A DNA stretch of 64,000 nucleotides, taken from the NCBI RefSeq assembly GCF_002263495.1, contig NZ_CP022753.1:124001-188000 (forward strand), read 5' to 3'. This DNA is from Nocardiopsis gilva YIM 90087 (GTDB lineage: Bacteria; Actinomycetota; Actinomycetes; Streptosporangiales; Streptosporangiaceae). This document shows positions 59,486 through 64,000 of the stretch, in pieces. The notes under the pieces are model-generated. The model did no database searches. It had not been told where the DNA came from and worked only from the letters and a program-made list of their open reading frames with translations. The first letter of the stretch is position 1, and each line of letters begins with the position of its first letter. The translations under genes were made by a program, and so were the position numbers.

Positions 59486-60787
59486 ATGGGCCAGCAGGTT
59501 CGTTACCGCGTCCGTGGCGGCCGTCCCCTCAAAGGAACGGCCTTCATTCAGGGCGCGAAGAACGCCGTCCTGCCGATGATCGGCGCCGCGCTGCTCGCGT
59601 CGGAGGGCCGCACGGTACTGCGCAACGTCCCGATCATCGAGGACGTCCGCCGCGCGCTGGAGCTCGCCGAGCACATCGGTGCCAAGGTGGAGTTCCACGA
59701 GCCCGAGCGCACCATCGTCATCGACGCCAGCGAACTCGGCGACCCCGAGCGCGCCGTCCTCCCGGCCGACATCGCCGCCCGCTTCCGCGGCTCCGTGCTC
59801 TTCGTCCCCGCCCTCATGCACCGCATGCGCCAGGCCCGCATCGAGGGCGTCGGCGGCTGCAACCTGGGCAGCCGCAAGCTCGACTTCCACTACCGCGGGT
59901 TCGCCCGCCTCGGCGCCGAGGTGACCGAGGACGCCGAGCGCAACCACATCAACATCAACGCCCCGAACCTGCGCGGCGGCCGCCTCTACCTGGACACGCC
60001 CTCGCACACCGGAACCGAGAACCTGATCATGGCGGCGGCGCTGACCCCGGGCACGACGGTCATCGAGCACGCCGCCCTGGAGCCCGAGGTCCTGGACGTC
60101 ATCGAGTTCCTCACCCGCATGGGGGCGAAGATCTCCGGCGGCGGCACCGGCATCATCACCGTCGAGGGCGTCGAGTCGCTCACCGCGGTCGAGCACACGA
60201 TCATGTCGGACCGGATCGACGCCGGTGTGCTGGCGATGATGGCCGCGGCGACCGGCGGCGAGGTCAGCCTGGTCGGCGCGCACCTGGACCACCTGGGCGT
60301 CGCGCGCTGGAAGCTGGAGCAGATGGGGGTGGACTTCGCCCAGCAGGGCGCTGTGCTGCACGTGCGCCGGGACGCCGACGCCCCGCTGCGGCCGATCAAC
60401 GCCGTCACCTCGCCCTACCCGGGCTTCGCCACCGACCTGCAGTCGCCGCTGATGGCGCTGGCCACGCTGGCCGACGGCGAGAGCTACCTGCACGAGGCCA
60501 TCTACGACGGCCGCTTCGCCCTGGCCGACGAGCTCAACAAGATGGGCGCCAAGATCGAGGTCGACGGCACCCGCGCGATCGTGCACGGCTCCCCCTCGAC
60601 CCCGCTGCGGGGGGCCGACGTCGTGGCGCACGACCTCCGCACCGGGGCAGCTCTGGTGCTCGCCGGCCTGGTGGCCGAGGGTGAGACGGTCGTCGCATCG
60701 GGCTACCTGGTTGACCGCGGTCACTCTCAGTTCGCCAGCCGATTGGCCGCTTTGGGCGCCGATGTCACCCGCGAAAGCGCCGCATAA
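59486..60787 (+). CDS. murA: UDP-N-acetylglucosamine 1-carboxyvinyltransferase
   Basis: 433 aa from ATG at 59486 (AAGGAG 9 bases upstream; ATG at 59480 possible). Adds enolpyruvate from PEP to UDP-GlcNAc, the first committed step of peptidoglycan synthesis. Motifs: FIQGAKNAVLPMIGAALLAS, EGVGGCNLGSRKLDFHYRGF with the fosfomycin-target Cys, TGTENLIMAAALTPGTTVIE and YPGFATDLQSPLMALA. Full length. Confidence 0.95.
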   Translation: MGQQVRYRVRGGRPLKGTAFIQGAKNAVLPMIGAALLASEGRTVLRNVPIIEDVRRALELAEHIGAKVEFHEPERTIVIDASELGDPERAVLPADIAARFRGSVLFVPALMHRMRQARIEGVGGCNLGSRKLDFHYRGFARLGAEVTEDAERNHININAPNLRGGRLYLDTPSHTGTENLIMAAALTPGTTVIEHAALEPEVLDVIEFLTRMGAKISGGGTGIITVEGVESLTAVEHTIMSDRIDAGVLAMMAAATGGEVSLVGAHLDHLGVARWKLEQMGVDFAQQGAVLHVRRDADAPLRPINAVTSPYPGFATDLQSPLMALATLADGESYLHEAIYDGRFALADELNKMGAKIEVDGTRAIVHGSPSTPLRGADVVAHDLRTGAALVLAGLVAEGETVVASGYLVDRGHSQFASRLAALGADVTRESAA

Positions 60788-60983
60788 GCGCCGAATGCCC
60801 AGTTCACGCCGGGGTGGGGGAGCGATCTCCCGCCCAGGCTTTCAGCGTTCTGTGTGAAACGATCTTCATCTGCCCCGCACAATGGGTACGATCGCGGCAA
60901 TCATGCCGTGACAGAAACAGGTTCGGGAAACCAGTGGGCGCACATAGTGAAGAGCGTGGAATGGTAGCGGGGAGCAGCCCGAG

Positions 60984-62303
60984 GTGAGTGCGCAGCGTAC
61001 TGGCGATTTGACAATTGGTGTCATTGGGCCGCATGAAGTGGTGGAGCGCATCATGCTCATGGGGCCGGGGTCCACGGGCCCGCTCAACGCCAGACTGATC
61101 GCCGCCGCCTATCGAGACGAGCAAGAGGCGACCGACAAGGTACTGCGCCTGGGGTCAGCGATCGATGCCTATCTGTTCGCGAGCCCCGTCCCATACGAGT
61201 TCGCACGTAAGGCGGGGGTACTGACGATGCCCGCCACCTACGTGCCGCTCGGCGGGGCCAGCCTGCACGAGGCCCTTCTGCGGGCCACTTTGGACGAGAG
61301 ATTCGAGCCGACGCGGGCCAGCCTCGACGTACTCGGCCGGGCCGATGTCGTCGAGGCGTACTCCGAGGTGGACCTGCCTGTCGACGGCATCCACGTGCAT
61401 GAGGAGCTGACCAGCACGGCACAGCTGACCTCGTTCCACGAGGGGCTGTGGCGGCGCAAGGCCACCCGGATGGCCATCACCTGTGTCCGGGGTGTGGCCG
61501 AGCGGCTGGAGGCGATCGGGGTACCGGTGATTCGGCTCCGTCCGACCAACGCGGGCGTGCGCAGTGCCCTGCAGACCGCGGGTCTGCTCGGCGCGCACCA
61601 CCGCCTGGAGGAGGCGCAGCTGGGCGTGGTGATCGTCGACGTCCCCACGCTGCGCGACTCCACGCGGCGCTCCACCCCGCGATACTGGCGCGACGAGCTG
61701 CGGCTGGCCCTGCACCGGCTGCTGCTGCAGGAGGCGCACCGCATCAACGCGGCCGCACACCCGGTGGACGACCACACCTTCATGATCACCGCGACGCGGG
61801 GCTCGTTGGTGTCGGCCACCGAGGGCTTCCGGCAGCCGCCGTTCGTGGAGCGGATCAAGGCCGAGCTCGGCATCGCCATCGAGGTCGGCATCGGCATGGG
61901 GCGCACCACGCAGGACGCCGAGACCCACGCCCGTGCGGCGCTGAGCCGGGCGCAGGCGACCCGGCAGAGCTTCGCGGTCGATCGGGAGGGCCGGTCGCTG
62001 GTTCCCGCACAGCGTGCCCCGCAGCGGCAGACGGCGGAGCCCCTGCGCACCAAGGGCCGCGAGACCCTGGTGCGGCTGTCCGAGAAGATCGCCGAGGAGG
62101 ACGGCCCGCTGGTCGTCGACGCGGAGAACGCCGGGCGGATGCTCGGTGTCACCCCGCGTACGGCCCGGCGGCTGCTGCGCACCCTCGTCGAGGAGGGGCT
62201 CGCCTGGCCGCTGCCGCCCAACCGCACGCTGCAGCCGGGGCGCCCGCGCCAGCTCTACCGGCTGATCGTGGAGAAGCTCGACAAGGACAAGGCCGGCAAG
62301 TAG
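60984..62303 (+). CDS. transcriptional regulator with C-terminal winged helix
   Basis: 439 aa; GTG at 60984 behind GGGGAG. The N-terminal 180 residues look like a sensor domain (LTIGVIGPHEVVERIMLMGP, DEQEATDKVLRLGSAIDAYL). A middle domain (ELRLALHRLLLQEAHRINAA, ELGIAIEVGIGMGRTTQDAE, THARAALSRAQA) resembles a nucleotide-cyclase-type fold without obvious catalytic residues. The end is a winged HTH (AENAGRMLGVTPRTARRLLR). Ligand unknown. Confidence 0.68.
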   Translation: MSAQRTGDLTIGVIGPHEVVERIMLMGPGSTGPLNARLIAAAYRDEQEATDKVLRLGSAIDAYLFASPVPYEFARKAGVLTMPATYVPLGGASLHEALLRATLDERFEPTRASLDVLGRADVVEAYSEVDLPVDGIHVHEELTSTAQLTSFHEGLWRRKATRMAITCVRGVAERLEAIGVPVIRLRPTNAGVRSALQTAGLLGAHHRLEEAQLGVVIVDVPTLRDSTRRSTPRYWRDELRLALHRLLLQEAHRINAAAHPVDDHTFMITATRGSLVSATEGFRQPPFVERIKAELGIAIEVGIGMGRTTQDAETHARAALSRAQATRQSFAVDREGRSLVPAQRAPQRQTAEPLRTKGRETLVRLSEKIAEEDGPLVVDAENAGRMLGVTPRTARRLLRTLVEEGLAWPLPPNRTLQPGRPRQLYRLIVEKLDKDKAGK

Positions 62304-62345
62304 CTCGAGCAGCCGGAACCGGCTCGACCGGCCGGGCGGCGGAGC

Positions 62346-62383
62346 CCGGGGGAGGCCGCGGTGGTCACCGCGGCCTCCCCCGG
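62346..62383. terminator. 18-bp stem bidirectional terminator
   Basis: CCGGGGGAGGCCGCGGTG, a 2-base loop, and the exact reverse complement, between the regulator gene and the convergent aminotransferase. Confidence 0.9.
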
Positions 62384-62427
62384 CGCCGTCGTTCGCGCGC
62401 GGCGGCGGTGCCGGACAGGGCGGCGGG

Positions 62428-63516
62428 TCAGCCCTTGTTCCGCGTCGGGTAGGCGTGGGCGACGGCCAGGAGGGCGTCGTTCTCCTCGGGCGTGCCGATA
62501 CTGATGCGCAGCCCCTCGCCGGCGAAGGGGCGCACGGCCACGCCGGCGGCCTCGCACGCGGCGGCGAAGTCGAGGGTGGCATCGTCCATGCGCAGCCACA
62601 CGAAGTTGGCCTCGGTGGGCGGCACCGCCCAGCCGTCGGCGATCAGCGCGTCGCGCACCCGGCCCCGCTCCTTCACGGTGAGCTCCACGCGCTCCAGCAG
62701 CTCGCGCTCGGCCTCCAGCGACGCCAGCGCGGCGGCCTGGGCCAGGTGGTTGACCGCGAACGGCACCATGGTCTTGCGGACGGCGGTGGCGACGTCCGGG
62801 TGGCCGATGAGGAAGCCAACGCGCAGCGCGGCCAGGCCGTAGGCCTTGGAGAAGGTGCGCAGGACCGCGACGTTGGGGCGGTCGCGGAACAGGTCGATCC
62901 CGTCGGGCACCTGGGGGTCGCGGACGTACTCGCGGTAGGCCTCGTCGAGGACCACGAGGACGTGGTCGGGGACGCGGGCGAGGAAGGCGTTCAGCTCGGC
63001 CTCGCGTACGGCGGTGCCGGTGGGGTTGTTCGGGTTGCAGACGAGGACAACGCGCGTGCGGTCGGTGATGGCATCGGCGAGGGCGTCGAGATCGTGCGTC
63101 TCGTCGCGCAGGGGGACGCGCACCGACGTCGCGCCGGACAGGTCGGCGAGCAGCGGGTAGGCCTCGAAGGAGCGCCAGGCGTAGACGACCTCGGTGCCGG
63201 GCTCGGCGGTGGCCTCCAGGAGCTGCTGCAGCACCCCCACGGACCCGGCGCCGACGGCCACGTGGTCCTCGGGGACGCCGAACCGGGTGGCCAGGGCCGC
63301 GGTGAGCGCGACGGCGCCGGTATCGGGATAGCGGTTGATCTCGGTGGCCGCGGCGGCCAGCGCGTCGAGGACCGAGGGCAGCGGACCGTACGGACTCTCG
63401 TTGGAGGAGAGCTTCATCGACCGTCCGTCCGGACCGACAACCTTGCGGCCCGGCGTGTAGACGGGGATGGAACTAAGTACAGCCCGGAAATACGACGAAT
63501 TCCGCTCCGACACCAT
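62428..63516 (-). CDS. histidinol-phosphate-type aminotransferase
   Basis: 362 aa; ATG at 63516 with AGGAAGGA upstream. PLP fold type [47 protein letters not shown] and the PLP-binding Lys in [29 protein letters not shown] near the end. Closest to HisC, but no his genes are adjacent, so it may instead be the phenylalanine/aromatic type (PatA-like) common in actinobacteria. Confidence 0.88.
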   Translation of the reverse strand: MVSERNSSYFRAVLSSIPVYTPGRKVVGPDGRSMKLSSNESPYGPLPSVLDALAAAATEINRYPDTGAVALTAALATRFGVPEDHVAVGAGSVGVLQQLLEATAEPGTEVVYAWRSFEAYPLLADLSGATSVRVPLRDETHDLDALADAITDRTRVVLVCNPNNPTGTAVREAELNAFLARVPDHVLVVLDEAYREYVRDPQVPDGIDLFRDRPNVAVLRTFSKAYGLAALRVGFLIGHPDVATAVRKTMVPFAVNHLAQAAALASLEAERELLERVELTVKERGRVRDALIADGWAVPPTEANFVWLRMDDATLDFAAACEAAGVAVRPFAGEGLRISIGTPEENDALLAVAHAYPTRNKG

Positions 63517-63626
63517 TGTCCTTCCTCGATACTCTGTGCAAGTCCAAGAATACGCACGGCGATGGTCCGCCGAAAATACCCACTCGGACCTCAGCGGCAA
63601 TATCGCACAGAAGAGGAAATAGCACC

Positions 63627-64000
63627 ATGGACCACCCTGGAAAGCTACGGAAAGTAATCATTAAAGTGCTCAGCGTTGCGACCATCGCTTCCGCGCTCAC
63701 CGCCTGTGGCTACGCGATCGGCGGCGAGACGGCGAACGACGACCCGAACGCCGAGGCCGCGGCCAAGCTGCGCGACGCGCAGCTCGTGCAGTTCGGTGAG
63801 GCCAAGATCGTCCCCGAGCGGAGCGAACAGGGCACCTACGCCCGGCTGGCGACCATCCAGCAGACGGAGGAGCTGCGCGAGTCCGCCGACATGGACAACC
63901 CCGAATGCATGGACGCGGCCAATCGGTGGGGGCGGCTGAAGAAGGTGCGGGAGGCGCCGAGCTCGCTGGCGACGTTCCTGCGGGGCGAGGACACCATCGC
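63627..64000 (+). CDS. putative lipoprotein (partial)
   Basis: Starts at ATG 63627 (GAGGAAAT upstream) and runs off the window: 124 residues seen. Signal peptide [17 protein letters not shown], hydrophobic ATIASA, then lipobox LTAC with Cys27, so membrane-anchored after lipidation. The visible mature part is charged and helical ([40 protein letters not shown]). Function unknown. Divergent from the aminotransferase. Confidence 0.75.
   Translation, partial: MDHPGKLRKVIIKVLSVATIASALTACGYAIGGETANDDPNAEAAAKLRDAQLVQFGEAKIVPERSEQGTYARLATIQQTEELRESADMDNPECMDAANRWGRLKKVREAPSSLATFLRGEDTI

Overview
The window is high-GC actinobacterial DNA. The host is probably Nocardiopsaceae or another Streptosporangiales/Streptomyces-like lineage. 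The evidence is a purA-purD-purB-purC cluster with a DUF3151 gene and class II fba, a cobalamin riboswitch in front of nrdAB, many GTG starts, and stem-only terminators. It divides into a temperate siphovirus-type prophage (about 1-36.8 kb; its left end, lysis genes and far attachment site lie outside the window) and host chromosome (about 36.8-64 kb).

Prophage, late region (1-12.1 kb, minus strand). In transcription order: HNH nuclease, small- and large-terminase genes, a two-helix membrane protein, portal, prohead protease, HK97-fold capsid, small head-completion genes, a gp6-like connector, a tail-terminator-like protein, two related tail-tube proteins, a gp10-like protein, a tail-assembly chaperone pair read through a -1 overlap, and the start of the tape-measure gene.

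Prophage, early region (12.3-33.3 kb, minus strand). About 50 small genes are mostly stitched together by ATGA/GTGA/TGATG overlaps. Recognisable members are a RecT recombinase with a YqaJ exonuclease, a RuvC-like resolvase, a ParB-like protein with HTH, a replication initiator with a helicase-loader-like partner, a DUF4326 protein, several zinc-finger proteins, small membrane proteins and two excisionase-type HTH proteins. The rest are unrecognised.

Lysogeny region (33.3-36.8 kb). A Cro-like gene (minus) and a repressor-like gene (plus) diverge from an AT-rich switch region with repeated TGTTGG operator elements and a promoter that appears to give a leaderless repressor mRNA. The plus strand continues with a membrane protein that has a long acidic/proline-rich tail, a terminator, and a tyrosine integrase whose last codons run antisense through the 3' end of host nrdB. 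This suggests integration at the end of nrdB.

Host region. nrdAB encodes a ribonucleotide reductase whose small subunit has Phe and Glu at class Ic positions, behind a B12 riboswitch. Then come a HAD phosphatase, a TPR protein, a NYN-domain protein, an ECF sigma/anti-sigma membrane fusion whose extracellular part is split by two frameshifts, a degenerate GGDEF-like protein, an alpha/beta-hydrolase-like protein, cutA, pyrE, two exported or membrane proteins, fba, DUF3151, purA, purD, purB, an unknown protein, purC, murA, a winged-helix regulator, a HisC-type aminotransferase and a truncated lipoprotein gene. Several host intergenic gaps hold long inverted repeats. Two of these share the same CGTTGATCTCGG ends.

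All calls come from reading the sequence; no database search was run, so family names rest on recognised motifs and gene order.
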